Assembly (NCBI GenBank): GCA_942492965.1
Contig: OW818656.1
Coordinates: 248,001 to 312,000, forward strand
DNA from: Sphingosinicella sp942492965
GTDB taxonomy: Bacteria; Pseudomonadota; Alphaproteobacteria; Sphingomonadales; Sphingomonadaceae
Direction of reading: 5' to 3'
Length of the DNA: 64,000 bases
In this document: positions 26,905 to 36,468 of the stretch, in pieces
How positions within the stretch are numbered: position 1 is the stretch's first letter
How the letters are laid out: the number at the start of each line of letters is the position of its first letter
The notes under the pieces: generated by a model
The model's input: only the letters and a program-made list of their open reading frames with translations
Databases searched by the model: none
What the model was told of the DNA's origin: nothing
Made by a program: the position numbers and the translations under genes

Positions 26905-26918
26905 GTTCTGCCTCAGGG
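26899..26918. terminator. Hairpin between convergent operons
   Basis: CCCTGAG (26899-26905) and CTCAGGG (26912-26918) form a seven-base stem with a six-base loop that spans the end of the MFS gene and the end of the convergent SDR gene. No T tract is seen. Confidence 0.4.
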
Positions 26919-27701
26919 AGCGATATGCGCGGCGCCGAGCGACTGACCAGCATCCACCACTATCGTCTGGCCAGTGATGGCCGACGCATCATCGGAGGCG
27001 AGGAATGCTATCGCTGCGGCGACATCTTCCGGGCGCGTCACGCTACGCAAAGGCAAGCGGCTAGCGAACGCGGATGCGCCCGCATCACCCATATAGGATT
27101 GAAACGCCTCAGTGAGAGTGGCGCCGGGTTCGACGCCGTTGACCCTGATTCCAAGCGGTCCCAGTTCCGCCCCAGCCATGCGAATGAAGCCGTTCAGCCC
27201 CGCCTTGCTGGCCCCATAGGCAGCAAACGGAATCTGTGCATTGCGAACGCCGGTGATCGAAGACACGTACAGCAGGCGCGCGACGGCACTCTCCCGCAAC
27301 GCCGGCAGCACGGCTTCGGCGAGCCAGAAAGCCGCCTTGAAGTTGAGATCCGTCACACGATCGAGAAAATCGCCACCAGTCTCACCCAATGGAGCGGCCT
27401 CCGCCACACCCGCGTTGTGAACGGCAATATCGAGCCCGCCATATTTCGCAACGACCTCTGCCATGGCCTTGTCAACGGCAGCCCTGCTACCAAGATCGGC
27501 GACGAACAGATCCGCCTTTCCGCCTGCTGCGCCAATCTCTTTTACAGTGGCGCGCCCCGCCTCTTCCCCACGCGTGACGACGGCGACGACCGCGCCTTCG
27601 CTGGCAAGCCGTAGCGCAATCGCCCGGCCGATCCCCCGGCCGGCACCCGTGACCAGTGCCTTTCTACCGTAGAGGCGCAATTCACCCTTCTCATCTTTCA
27701 C
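26913..27701 (-). CDS. SDR family oxidoreductase
   Basis: This protein of 262 residues is a classical short-chain dehydrogenase. It has the cofactor motif TGAGRGIG, HNAG instead of the usual NNAG, catalytic Y-x3-K in YGASKAG and the C-terminal substrate-loop region ending ITGQTIVVDAGQSLG. The GTG at 27701 overlaps the stop of the upstream SDR (GTGA), which decides this start against an ATG 18 codons earlier. It is the second gene of a two-SDR operon. The substrate is not predictable, but presumably a secondary alcohol in the local pathway. Confidence 0.88.
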   Translation of the reverse strand: MKDEKGELRLYGRKALVTGAGRGIGRAIALRLASEGAVVAVVTRGEEAGRATVKEIGAAGGKADLFVADLGSRAAVDKAMAEVVAKYGGLDIAVHNAGVAEAAPLGETGGDFLDRVTDLNFKAAFWLAEAVLPALRESAVARLLYVSSITGVRNAQIPFAAYGASKAGLNGFIRMAGAELGPLGIRVNGVEPGATLTEAFQSYMGDAGASAFASRLPLRSVTRPEDVAAAIAFLASDDASAITGQTIVVDAGQSLGAAHIAP

Positions 27702-28468
27702 GCGAGCATACGGGGATGGCCCAGCAGCCAGTTTCCACCTGTCCAGGGCCAGCACTGGCCGGTTTCAAAGAATTCGTCGCGCATCATCATCGTCACCGCA
27801 TTGGCGATATCCTGCGGCTTGCTGATACGGCCAAGCGGAGTCAGCTCGACGAAAGCACCGACGAACTGATCATAATCGGCGCCATATTCCTCCAGCCCCT
27901 TGCGCAGCATCGTCGTGTCGTTGGTCGAGGGAATGATCGTGTTGATGCGCAGGCGCTTGTGCCGATACTCGACCGCCGCCGCTTGAACAAAGCGGTCCGC
28001 CGCACGTTTGGCCGCAGCATAAGCGGTGATGCCCGACAGCGTATCATACGCTGCCAGAGAAGAGATCGCGACGATCGCGCCGCCTTCGACGATCCGTTCC
28101 GCGACGGCCTGGACGAACCAGACCGTGCCGAAATAGTTGACCCTGGTCATCTTGAGCAGATGCGCTTCATCGATGTCGGCGATCGGGCATCGATCGGAAA
28201 GGCCCGCGAGATTGGCCGCCACGTGCAGCCCGCCAAAGGTCGATACGGCATAGTCCACGAGGTCGCGCATCGCCTGGCGATCAGTTACGTCAGCCTCGCG
28301 AGCGGCACCCCCGATTTCACGTGCCAAGCTTTCGAGATGCTCGGCGCCCAGCCCCGACACCACGACCTTCGCACCTTCGCCCGCGAGCTTGCGGGCCACG
28401 GCTTCACCCATACCGCCGGGCGTCGATGCCCCCATCACAAGCGCCACTTTACCGGAAAATTCGCTCAT
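27698..28468 (-). CDS. SDR family oxidoreductase with variant glycine motif
   Basis: This 256-residue short-chain dehydrogenase homologue has the nucleotide loop MGASTPGGMG in place of the usual TGxxxGIG, NLAG for NNAG and the catalytic pair in YAAAKRAAD. An unusual C-terminus (GQCWPWTGGNWLLG) replaces the common TGQxxxVDGG. The catalytic Tyr and Lys are retained, so it is probably active with altered cofactor contacts. AAGGAGAG lies before the ATG. It is translationally coupled to the next SDR. Confidence 0.85.
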   Translation of the reverse strand: MSEFSGKVALVMGASTPGGMGEAVARKLAGEGAKVVVSGLGAEHLESLAREIGGAAREADVTDRQAMRDLVDYAVSTFGGLHVAANLAGLSDRCPIADIDEAHLLKMTRVNYFGTVWFVQAVAERIVEGGAIVAISSLAAYDTLSGITAYAAAKRAADRFVQAAAVEYRHKRLRINTIIPSTNDTTMLRKGLEEYGADYDQFVGAFVELTPLGRISKPQDIANAVTMMMRDEFFETGQCWPWTGGNWLLGHPRMLA

Positions 28469-28741
28469 CCTGCCTCTCTCCTTTGATCCTGGGTTCAGCG
28501 CTGTGGACAGCGTGCCACCGAGAGTTCATCTTTGGACGGCGAACGGCAAAGGCGACAAAAGGCGGGTTCAAGCCGCTTTCCCCTTAGAGCGGACCCGGCG
28601 GTCGTATGTGTTCCAGGACGGGAGCGCTTCAGGGCCCGCCCGCTATTGTAGAGACCAGTGCATAATTCACGCCCTTTTGAACGTTCCCGCCCCGCGAAAG
28701 CAGCCTACAATGCGCAAAAGGCTCTTAGTTGGAGGCGAAGC

Positions 28742-29968
28742 ATGGCGCTCACCGATACTCAGGTGCGCATAACGGATCAGTCATTCTATTTCGATGATCC
28801 GCACGCGACCTACCAGATCCTGCGCGCGCAATCGCCGGTCTACTGGCACGAAACCGCGCGTTGCTGGGTCCTCACCAAATATGCCGATATCGAAACCGCC
28901 TCGAAGGATGCGGCGACTTTTTCGGTGGGATCGGGCGTGTTGCTGACCGACATCCTGAAAGAGCACGATTTCCTGTCGCAAATGTATCCGGAGGGTTCGG
29001 AGAATGTTTCGACCGCCGATCCTCCTCGGCACACGCAGATCCGCAAGCTGATGAACTTCGCCTTCACACGTTCGCGGATCGAAGCCTTCGAGCCCACTAT
29101 CCGCCGCCTGATCGGCAAATGCCTCGACCGGTTCGCGGAGGCCGGTGAGGGAGAGGTTGTCCACGAGCTTTCCGTGCCCGTCACTGCCGATGTCGTGAAG
29201 GCCTTCATCGATTGCGACGACATGAAGACCGAGCAGGTGCTGCAATGGAGCGACGATGTCTTTCGCATGGGCAGCGACCTCACGATGGAAGAGATTCTGG
29301 AAACGGTCGAACGGATCAAACCGATGTTCGCCTATTTCCTCGACAAGGTGGAGAAGCGCCGGCTTGACCCCAAGGATGATTTCATCGGCCATCTGATCGA
29401 AACTGAGCTTGATGACAAAAAGCTCTCCAGTCTGATGGTGGAAAGCTATCTTCAGACCGTCATGGTCGCGGGTAACGAAACAACCCGCAATGGCTTCACC
29501 GCGTCGATCAAGATGTTGGCCGACCATCCCGAGCAATATGATCTTCTGCGCGAGCAGCCCGAGCTGGCATCCAGCGCGGTCGAGGAAATACTTCGATATC
29601 ACAGCCCGGTAACCGGCTTTGTGCGCACAGCAATGCAGGATACGGAGATTCGCGGCCAGAAGATCGCTAAGGGTGAGCATATCTACATGCTCTATGGCGC
29701 TGCAAACCGTGATCCCGACGTCTTCGACGATCCTGAAAAGTTCGACATCGCCCGCTTCACCAAAACGAACAAGACCCACCTCGCCTTCGGGCGTGGGCCG
29801 CACATTTGCATCGGCATGGCGCTCGCGCGGCTTGAAATGCGGATTTTGCTCGAAGAGTTGATACCGCGCTTCACAGGCTTCGAGCTATCGGGTCCAGCCG
29901 TGCGACCGAACACCCTGCTGGGCAATGGGTATGCCGCACTGCCGACGCGCTTCCTTCGCGCGCACTGA
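28742..29968 (+). CDS. Cytochrome P450
   Basis: This 408-residue soluble bacterial P450 inserts oxygen into an unactivated C-H bond. The heme-binding loop FGRGPHICIG carries the thiolate C356, the K-helix ExxR is in EEILRYHSP, and the I-helix oxygen-activation motif reads VAGNETTRNG. The open frame begins 28 codons earlier, but GGAGG six bases before the ATG at 28742 sets the start. It is followed by an aldehyde dehydrogenase, SDR, MaoC hydratase, SDR and Gfo/Idh gene on the same strand. Electrons probably come from the CxxHxxC ferredoxin encoded at 37653-37853. The order P450 then dehydrogenases suggests terminal or ring hydroxylation as the entry step. Confidence 0.94.
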   Translation: MALTDTQVRITDQSFYFDDPHATYQILRAQSPVYWHETARCWVLTKYADIETASKDAATFSVGSGVLLTDILKEHDFLSQMYPEGSENVSTADPPRHTQIRKLMNFAFTRSRIEAFEPTIRRLIGKCLDRFAEAGEGEVVHELSVPVTADVVKAFIDCDDMKTEQVLQWSDDVFRMGSDLTMEEILETVERIKPMFAYFLDKVEKRRLDPKDDFIGHLIETELDDKKLSSLMVESYLQTVMVAGNETTRNGFTASIKMLADHPEQYDLLREQPELASSAVEEILRYHSPVTGFVRTAMQDTEIRGQKIAKGEHIYMLYGAANRDPDVFDDPEKFDIARFTKTNKTHLAFGRGPHICIGMALARLEMRILLEELIPRFTGFELSGPAVRPNTLLGNGYAALPTRFLRAH

Positions 29969-30019
29969 TCGCTTTACATCGGCCCGCTTGCCGATACTCT
30001 CTGTTTGGGATGGATATCC

Positions 30020-31471
30020 GTGGCTTCGGAACTTCAACGCTATCAGCTTTATATCAACGGCGAATTTCGCGATGCGGAGGGCGGCAAGACGTTCCGGTCC
30101 GCCAACCCATTCACGGGCGAGGACTGGGCCGAGCTTGCCGAGGCGCAGCACAGCGACGTAGAGGCAGCAATCACCGCCGCACGCGATGCATTCGACAACA
30201 GCTGGTGGCGTCATGAACCACAGCGCCGCGCCGCGGTAATGCGCAAGTTCGCCGACCTGCTCGAAGAGAACAAAGAACATATCGGCAAGATCGGGTCCCG
30301 CGACAACGGCAAGCTCGTCCGCGAGATGACGGGCATGGCAACGATCCTCCCCGGTTTCTTTCGCTACTTCAGCGAGATTGCCGATCACATCTTCGGGAAA
30401 GTCATCCGCGGCGCCGACCCGAATGTCTTCAGCTACACCCTGCGCGAACCTTATGGCGTCGTTGCCTTCCAGACGCCTTGGAATTCTCCGCTGGTGATCT
30501 TCGCTCAGGGCGGAGCGCCGGCGTTGGCGGCCGGCAATACCATCGTGCTCAAGCCTTCGGAATTTGCGTCCTGTGAGACCATGGAGATGGCAAAGCTCGC
30601 GCATCGGGCAGGCTTTCCCCCAGGCGTGCTCAATGTCGTGACCGGCATGGGGCCGGTCGTCGGTGCCGCGCTTTGCAACAGCCGTAACGTCGACAAAATC
30701 GCTTTCACGGGCTCGCCCGAGGCAGGCAGGATGGTCGGCGAGCAGGCTGCGCGCCTGCTGATTCCGACGGTCATGGAACTGGGTGGAAAATCCGCAAACA
30801 TGATCTTCGAGGATACCGATCTCGATAAAGCGGTCGCAGGCGTCTTCGCCGGGTTCACCGCATCGTCGGGGCAGAGCTGCGTTTGCGGTTCCCGCGCACT
30901 CGTGCAGGAAAGCATCTATGACGAGGTGGTCGCGAAACTCGCATCCATGGCAAGCGGCGTGAAACTCGGCGATCCGACCGATCCGGAAACCCAGATGGGT
31001 CCGTTCTGCACGGCCGCGCAGCTCGACAAGGTCAAGGGTCTTGTGAACACCGCGAAATCGGAAGGCGCACGCCTGGTTGCGGGCGGCGAGCAACCTGCCG
31101 ATCTCGCCGGCTGGTTCTTCAAGCCCACCATTTTCGCCGATGTGACCGAGAATATGACGATCGCGCAGCAGGAGGTGTTCGGCCCCGTGCTTTCAGTCAT
31201 CAAGTTCCGGGACGAGGCCGAGGCGATCCGTATCGCCAACAATTCCGTCTACGGGCTGGCGGCGGGTGTCTGGTCAAAGGATCTGGGGCGTGCGCACCGG
31301 GTGGCGGCCGCAGTCAGGGCGGGCACCATCTGGATCAACCAGTATCGCAAGGGCGAGGCAGCGTTCCCGTTCGGCGGGCGCGGCGATAGCGGCTTCGGCC
31401 GGCAGAGCGGCCAGGATGCGATCTACGAATTTTCCACGATCAAGAGCGTGCAGATCAACATCGGCGCCTGA
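30020..31471 (+). CDS. Aldehyde dehydrogenase
   Basis: This NAD(P)-dependent aldehyde dehydrogenase has about 483 residues, of normal length. The FQTPWNSPLV oxyanion-region motif, the Glu-containing MELGGKSANMIFEDTD and the catalytic cysteine in SSGQSCVCGS are all present, as is FGGRGDSGFGRQSG near the end. The start is uncertain: GTG at 30020 has GGGA at good spacing, and TTG at 30005 is in frame. It directly follows the P450, so it may finish oxidation of a hydroxylated methyl group to a carboxylate. Confidence 0.92.
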   Translation: MASELQRYQLYINGEFRDAEGGKTFRSANPFTGEDWAELAEAQHSDVEAAITAARDAFDNSWWRHEPQRRAAVMRKFADLLEENKEHIGKIGSRDNGKLVREMTGMATILPGFFRYFSEIADHIFGKVIRGADPNVFSYTLREPYGVVAFQTPWNSPLVIFAQGGAPALAAGNTIVLKPSEFASCETMEMAKLAHRAGFPPGVLNVVTGMGPVVGAALCNSRNVDKIAFTGSPEAGRMVGEQAARLLIPTVMELGGKSANMIFEDTDLDKAVAGVFAGFTASSGQSCVCGSRALVQESIYDEVVAKLASMASGVKLGDPTDPETQMGPFCTAAQLDKVKGLVNTAKSEGARLVAGGEQPADLAGWFFKPTIFADVTENMTIAQQEVFGPVLSVIKFRDEAEAIRIANNSVYGLAAGVWSKDLGRAHRVAAAVRAGTIWINQYRKGEAAFPFGGRGDSGFGRQSGQDAIYEFSTIKSVQINIGA

Positions 31472-31613
31472 ACCCCAGTTCCCACTGTCCGGCGCCTGTC
31501 TGGCAGCCGATATCGCCGTCGCGGCTTATGGGAACATGTCCTAAGCTATGGCCAACCCAACTTCGACATCGCGCGACGCGGTTGGCTATCTGGCACCAAA
31601 GGAGACAGGGCGC

Positions 31614-32471
31614 ATGGGTCTGATCGAAGGCAAGGTTGCGATCGTCACCGGCGCAGGCGCCGGGCTTGGGCGGTCTTACGCGCAGGCATTGGCCCGCGAG
31701 GGCGCATCGGTGGTGGTCAACGACTTCTCAGCCGCAGCAGCCGAGGCAACCGTCCGACAAATCGTGGATGATGGCGGCGCGGCTGCAGTGAACGTCGGAG
31801 ACGTGGGGGAACTCGCTGGCGGCGAAAGCCTGCTCAAGACAGCGCTCGATCAGTTCGGAAGAGTAGACATCCTCGTCAACAACGCAGGCATTCTGCGTGA
31901 TGCATCCTTCGCGAAGATGGAGGAAGCTCAGTGGGACGCGATCATGCACGTGCACCTGAAAGCGCTCTACGCCGCCACCAAGCCGGTCTTTTCATGGATG
32001 AAGGACAACGGCGCGGGGGGCGTGATCGTCAACACCACGTCCACGGCCGGCATTCGCGGAAATTTCAGCCAGACAAACTACGGCACGGCGAAATGCGGGG
32101 TGATCGGATTTTCAACGTCGCTCGCCATCGAAGGTCGAAAATACGGTATTCGCGTCTGGAACATCGGTCCAGCGGCGGCCACGGCGCTGACCGCACACAT
32201 GCCTGAGGCGTATCAGCGCCAGTTCCACATCGATCGCGTGGTCCCCACCCTGCTCTACATGGTCAGCGACCTGTCTGGAGACCGGACCGGAAAGACCCTC
32301 CTGGCCGGCGGCGGTTGGGTCGGGGAATGCCGGTTCGAAGTGCATGAAGGCTACGTTCCCGGGGAAAACATCACGCCGCAGGAGATCGCCAAGGCCGCCG
32401 ACGACGGCAAGATCTTCTTCCCGGACCGCCCGGACAAATGGGTGACCGCTTACGGCCCACAGGACGCATGA
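31614..32471 (+). CDS. SDR, hydroxyacyl-CoA dehydrogenase-like (MFE-2/17beta-HSD4 type)
   Basis: This protein of 285 residues is an SDR with TGAGAGLG, NNAG and catalytic YGTAKCG. The long C-terminus (after residue 230) and the N-terminal MGLIEGKVAIVTGAGAGLG resemble the dehydrogenase half of peroxisomal multifunctional enzyme 2. AAAGGAG nine bases before the ATG at 31614 decides the start; the open frame reaches back to 31548. The next gene encodes a MaoC hydratase like the other half of that enzyme, so the pair is a split MFE-2. It would oxidise a 3-hydroxyacyl-CoA. Confidence 0.87.
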   Translation: MGLIEGKVAIVTGAGAGLGRSYAQALAREGASVVVNDFSAAAAEATVRQIVDDGGAAAVNVGDVGELAGGESLLKTALDQFGRVDILVNNAGILRDASFAKMEEAQWDAIMHVHLKALYAATKPVFSWMKDNGAGGVIVNTTSTAGIRGNFSQTNYGTAKCGVIGFSTSLAIEGRKYGIRVWNIGPAAATALTAHMPEAYQRQFHIDRVVPTLLYMVSDLSGDRTGKTLLAGGGWVGECRFEVHEGYVPGENITPQEIAKAADDGKIFFPDRPDKWVTAYGPQDA

Positions 32472-32502
32472 CAGGAACGCCATAACCGAAGGACCGACAG
32501 GC

Positions 32503-33357
32503 ATGCCGATCGACTACCCCGCCATCCTCGATCTCAAGGAAACGGGCCGCAAATATACCTACACCGATCGCGAGACGATGCTCTATGCGCTCGGCGTGGG
32601 CCTCGGCACCGATCCGATGAACGTGAAGGAGTTGCCCTTCGTCTATGAACAGGATCTTCGTGCGGTGCCGACGCTGGCAACCGTCGTTGCATGGGGCGCC
32701 GGCGTCGCCACCACCCAGCTCGGGGTCAACTACAAGCTCGTGCTACACGGCGAGGAGAAGACCATTTTCCACCGACCGATGCCGGCGGCGGGAACACTGA
32801 TCGCAGACAGCGGCGTCGTCGAAGTCTATGACAAGGGCAAGGACAAGGGTGCTCTGATCGTGCGCCAGACCGTCCTCCGCGACGAGCGCGACGGTGAACC
32901 GGTGGCCACCCTTGTGCGGACGATACTGGCGCGCGGTGATGGTGGCACCGGTGGGTCCACCGAGGCAACGCCGGTTCCGCACCCGGTGCCGGAGCGCGAA
33001 CCGGACAGAGTGATCGAATACCAGACCGCGGGAAATCAGGCGGCGATCTATCGCCTCTGCGGCGACCGCAATCCATTGCACATCGACCCCGAGCGCGGAA
33101 AAGCTGCGGGTTTTCCTGGGCCGATCCTGCATGGCCTGTGTACCTACGGTTTCACCTGCCGGGCGGTGCTGGAAGCGTTCTGCGATTTCGATCCCGACCG
33201 GATCGCGAGCCACGAGGCGCGTTTTTCCTCTCCCGTGTTTCCCGGTGACAGACTCCGGGTCCGGCTTTGGCGGGATGACAAGGTAGTCTCGTTCGAAGTC
33301 GACGTTCCGGACCGTAACGTCACGGTGATCCGGAACGGGCTCGCCATGCTCCGCTAA
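32503..33357 (+). CDS. MaoC family enoyl-CoA hydratase 2
   Basis: This 284-residue double hot-dog protein hydrates 2-enoyl-CoA. The N-terminal half has LYALGVGLGTDP and VYEQDLRAVPT, as in MFE-2 hydratases. The C-terminal half holds the hydratase-2 motif YRLCGDRNPLHIDPERGKAAGF, with the catalytic Asp and His of the GDxNPLH box. GAAGGA precedes the ATG. It forms a functional pair with the SDR upstream. Preference for bulky branched or sterol-type acyl-CoA is common for this subfamily but not shown here. Confidence 0.92.
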   Translation: MPIDYPAILDLKETGRKYTYTDRETMLYALGVGLGTDPMNVKELPFVYEQDLRAVPTLATVVAWGAGVATTQLGVNYKLVLHGEEKTIFHRPMPAAGTLIADSGVVEVYDKGKDKGALIVRQTVLRDERDGEPVATLVRTILARGDGGTGGSTEATPVPHPVPEREPDRVIEYQTAGNQAAIYRLCGDRNPLHIDPERGKAAGFPGPILHGLCTYGFTCRAVLEAFCDFDPDRIASHEARFSSPVFPGDRLRVRLWRDDKVVSFEVDVPDRNVTVIRNGLAMLR

Positions 33358-33378
33358 ACGATCGGGGAGGTTCAGACG

Positions 33379-34146
33379 ATGGCCAGCCACAATCCCTTGC
33401 GACGGGTCGCCCTCGTCACCGGAGCGGGCAGCGGCATCGGTCGCGCCTGCGCGGTCGCGCTTGCCGGGGCGGGGTTCGACCTCGCACTCGTCGGTCGCAA
33501 GGCCGAGCGGCTGGAAGAAACTGCGGCGGGGATCACCCTCACCGGGCGCGAACCATTGCTTTTTCCCGCTGACGTGACCAGCGAAGAGGCTGTTGAAGCC
33601 GCGTTCGCACGCGTGGCCGATCATTTCGGTCGGCTGGACGTGCTATTCAACAATGCGGGTACATCCTCTCCAAAGGTCTCCTTCGGAGACGTAGAACGGC
33701 GCCATTTCGAACGCGTACTCGCGACCAACGTTACCGGCGCTTTCCTCTGCGCGCGGGCCGCGTTCCGGCAGATGCGGGCGCAGGACCCTGCCGGCGGCCG
33801 CATCATCAACAACGGCTCGGTTTCGGCGCAGGCGCCCCGCCCCGGCGGGGCAGCCTATACCGTCAGCAAGCATGCGATCACCGGACTGACCAAACAAATC
33901 GCGCTCGACGGTCGCCCTCACGCCATTGCCTGCGGGCAAATCGACATCGGCAATGCGGACACCGACATTGCCTCAGCCCTTGTCTCGGGCGTCGAGCAGG
34001 CGGACGGACGCATCGTCCCCGAACCTGTCATGCCACTGAAGAGCGTGAGCGACGCGGTGGTCTTCATGGCCGGGCTGCCGCTCGAATCCAACGTGCAGTT
34101 CATGACGATCATGGCGGCAGGGATGCCCTTGATCGGAAGGGGTTGA
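33379..34146 (+). CDS. SDR family oxidoreductase
   Basis: This 255-residue classical SDR has the cofactor motif TGAGSGIG, NNAG, the catalytic serine region INNGSVSAQAPRP and YTVSKHA with the Tyr-Lys pair. The last third (IDIGNADTDIA, then VMPLKSVSDAVVFMAGLP) matches a group of small SDRs that lack the usual TGQxxxVDGG ending. GGGGAGG eight bases before the ATG is strong. It sits 21 bases after the MaoC gene and two bases before the Gfo/Idh start, inside the P450 operon. Confidence 0.88.
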   Translation: MASHNPLRRVALVTGAGSGIGRACAVALAGAGFDLALVGRKAERLEETAAGITLTGREPLLFPADVTSEEAVEAAFARVADHFGRLDVLFNNAGTSSPKVSFGDVERRHFERVLATNVTGAFLCARAAFRQMRAQDPAGGRIINNGSVSAQAPRPGGAAYTVSKHAITGLTKQIALDGRPHAIACGQIDIGNADTDIASALVSGVEQADGRIVPEPVMPLKSVSDAVVFMAGLPLESNVQFMTIMAAGMPLIGRG

Positions 34147-34148
34147 GC

Positions 34149-35261
34149 GTGACCCGGAAGCTTCGTGTCGGCGTGATCAGCGCGAATTGGGGAATGCGTG
34201 CCCACCGCCCCGCCTGGCACGCGACCGGCGATGCGCACGTTCAGGCCGTCTGCACATCCCGCCGAGAAACAGCCGAAGCGGCTGCCCGGGAATATGGTGT
34301 AGCCACAGCCTATTGGGATGCGCTGGCTATGTGCGCCGACCCGGCACTGGACATCATCGACGTCGGCACGCGGCCGGACCTGCGCGCACCGATGGTGCTG
34401 GCCGCGCTCGCCAACCGCAAGCATGTCTTCGCGAGCGCCAACTTCGCGCCCGATCTGGCGACGGCCCGCACAATGCGCGATGCCGCGCGCGAAGCGGGAA
34501 CGGTCTGCGCACTGGATTCGGTGTTTCCGTGGCAACCCGCCCATCGCCAGATCAAGCACATGCTCGAACGTGGTGAGATGGGCCGGCCAATCGCTGTCCA
34601 TGCGCGGCTTTTCATCAGCCACTTCGCGGCTCCCGACGCGGGCGGGCAAGACTGGAAATGGTTTGGCGTCCGCAAGCACGGCGCTTCGGCAATGCGAAAT
34701 CTGGGCACCCACTCGCTGATCCTGATGACATGGTTGCTCGGGCCGGTGGAAGCCGTGACTGCGCAGATGACGATCGCCAAGGACGAATGGCGCTTTCCGG
34801 ACGGCAGCGTCCAGCGCCCCGAAGTCGAAGATACCGCGCAAATCATGCTGCGTTTCGCCAGCGGCACCATGGGCGTCTTGACGCTCGGCTGGTCATCACC
34901 CGCAAAGACGGGATGGTATATGGAATTGACGGGTGAAAAGATGACCGTCGTGACTGCGGACACGAACGGATTTCCCTGTGGACCGCGATTGAAACTCAGC
35001 AAGGGCATGGCCGGCCGATCGCTCGAACCGGTGACAATCCCTTCCGATTTCGAACGCCTCGACGGTGTTCATTTCGATGTACCGCCCCCCGTCCCGCAGG
35101 CCCATGACATCGCCGGCGCGGTCAAGGACATGGTGCGTGTGATCCGTGATGGCGGCATGCCCCTCCCCAGCTTCGAGGACGCATTCCATGTCGAAGCCGT
35201 GCTCGATGCCGCGCGCCGCGCGGCGCTGTCTCAGGAATGGGTCACGGTCGATCGCGCCTGA
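34149..35261 (+). CDS. Gfo/Idh/MocA family oxidoreductase
   Basis: This protein of about 370 residues has an N-terminal Rossmann domain (VGVISANWGMRAHRPAWHATG) and a C-terminal alpha/beta dimerisation domain. The usual EKP of the family is replaced by ASANFA near residue 100, so the common catalytic lysine position is altered. GTG at 34149 with AAGGGG is chosen over an in-frame TTG six bases earlier. It ends the P450 operon. The family acts on sugars and other polyols but also dihydrodiols; the substrate here is unknown. Confidence 0.86.
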   Translation: MTRKLRVGVISANWGMRAHRPAWHATGDAHVQAVCTSRRETAEAAAREYGVATAYWDALAMCADPALDIIDVGTRPDLRAPMVLAALANRKHVFASANFAPDLATARTMRDAAREAGTVCALDSVFPWQPAHRQIKHMLERGEMGRPIAVHARLFISHFAAPDAGGQDWKWFGVRKHGASAMRNLGTHSLILMTWLLGPVEAVTAQMTIAKDEWRFPDGSVQRPEVEDTAQIMLRFASGTMGVLTLGWSSPAKTGWYMELTGEKMTVVTADTNGFPCGPRLKLSKGMAGRSLEPVTIPSDFERLDGVHFDVPPPVPQAHDIAGAVKDMVRVIRDGGMPLPSFEDAFHVEAVLDAARRAALSQEWVTVDRA

Positions 35262-35265
35262 AGAC

Positions 35266-36468
35266 TCAGCGCGTTTCCGAGAACGGGATATCCTTGTCGG
35301 GCTGGGGTTCCTTGGGCAAGCCAAGCACGCGTTCGGCGATGATGTTGCGCAGAATTTCATCGGTGCCGCCGGCGATACGGATGCCCGGTGCGTGCAGCAG
35401 ATCATGGTGCACACTGCCTGCTGCCATCGACAATGCCTCGTCTTCGATCAGGCCGAATGGGCCCTGCGCTTCCACCAGCGCGCGCGACATCTCCTGCAGT
35501 TCGAATGCCGTGACCAGCTTGCCGATCGAAGCTTCGGGACCAGGCGTCTGCCCGCGCGACATGGCGGTGAGCGTGCGATACCGGGTGAGTTGCACACCGC
35601 GCGTCCGAACGTACCAGTCTGCAAAGGCGGCACGAAAGGCACCGTCGTCGGCCAGAGTCCGGCTTCCGACCGGTGTCTTGCGGGCCAGCGCGATGATCTC
35701 CCCAGGCGGGATGCCGCGTTCCTTGCCGCCCTGTACGCGTTCGTTCATCAGCGCGTAGATCGCGACTTGCCAACCCTCACCCACCTCACCAAGCCGCTGC
35801 GCGTCAGGAACGCGGACATCATTGAAGAAGACTTCGTTGAACTCGGCGCCGCCCGACATCTGGTGGATAGGCCTGATATCGATGCCCGGCGCGTCCATAC
35901 GCACAAAGAATACCGTCAGCCCCTTGTGCTTTGGGGCATCGGTATCGGTGCGGGTGATGACGAGACCATAGTCCGAATAGTGCGCGCCGCTCGTCCAGAC
36001 CTTCTGACCGTTTAAGATCCAGCTTTCGCCATCCTTCACGGCCTTGGCGCGCACCCCGGCCAGATCGGAACCCGCAGCAGGCTCAGAGAAAAGCTGGCAC
36101 CAGATCTGCTCGCCACGCACTGCGGGGCGGACGATCGCCTGCTTCTGCACTTCCGAGGCATATTTGATGATCGTGGGAATGCACAGGCCGAGGCCGATGC
36201 CGAAGAATGCATCCGGCACGCCGCGCTTCGCTTCTTCCTCGCGGAAAATCACGCGCTCCATCGCGGTGCCGCCCGCCCCGCCCCATTCCTTTGGCCAGGT
36301 GATGCAGGCGAAGCCGTTCTCTGCCTTGATGGATTGCCAGTCGCGCTGTCTTTTCAGCCGCGCCGTCTCCTCTCCCGAAAGCGAAGGCAGATCGTCGCGA
36401 TGCGCATCGAGGAAAGCCCTGGCTTTCGTGCGATATTCGGCCTCCTGGGGTGTATCGGAAAAGTCCAT
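35266..36468 (-). CDS. Acyl-CoA dehydrogenase, FAD-site subunit of a heteromeric pair
   Basis: This 400-residue acyl-CoA dehydrogenase has a helical N-domain, the beta-domain motif WCQLFSEPAAGSDLAGVRAKA with NGQKVWTSGAHYSDYG, and the C-terminal GTDEILRNIIAERVLGLP FAD-contact region. It overlaps the stop of the upstream acyl-CoA dehydrogenase (36468-37577). Adjacent, dissimilar pairs of this kind form alpha2beta2 enzymes such as ChsE1-ChsE2 in steroid side-chain breakdown. By analogy, this is the subunit that carries the C-terminal cofactor contacts. It is the last gene of a seven-gene catabolic operon. Confidence 0.92.
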   Translation of the reverse strand: MDFSDTPQEAEYRTKARAFLDAHRDDLPSLSGEETARLKRQRDWQSIKAENGFACITWPKEWGGAGGTAMERVIFREEEAKRGVPDAFFGIGLGLCIPTIIKYASEVQKQAIVRPAVRGEQIWCQLFSEPAAGSDLAGVRAKAVKDGESWILNGQKVWTSGAHYSDYGLVITRTDTDAPKHKGLTVFFVRMDAPGIDIRPIHQMSGGAEFNEVFFNDVRVPDAQRLGEVGEGWQVAIYALMNERVQGGKERGIPPGEIIALARKTPVGSRTLADDGAFRAAFADWYVRTRGVQLTRYRTLTAMSRGQTPGPEASIGKLVTAFELQEMSRALVEAQGPFGLIEDEALSMAAGSVHHDLLHAPGIRIAGGTDEILRNIIAERVLGLPKEPQPDKDIPFSETR

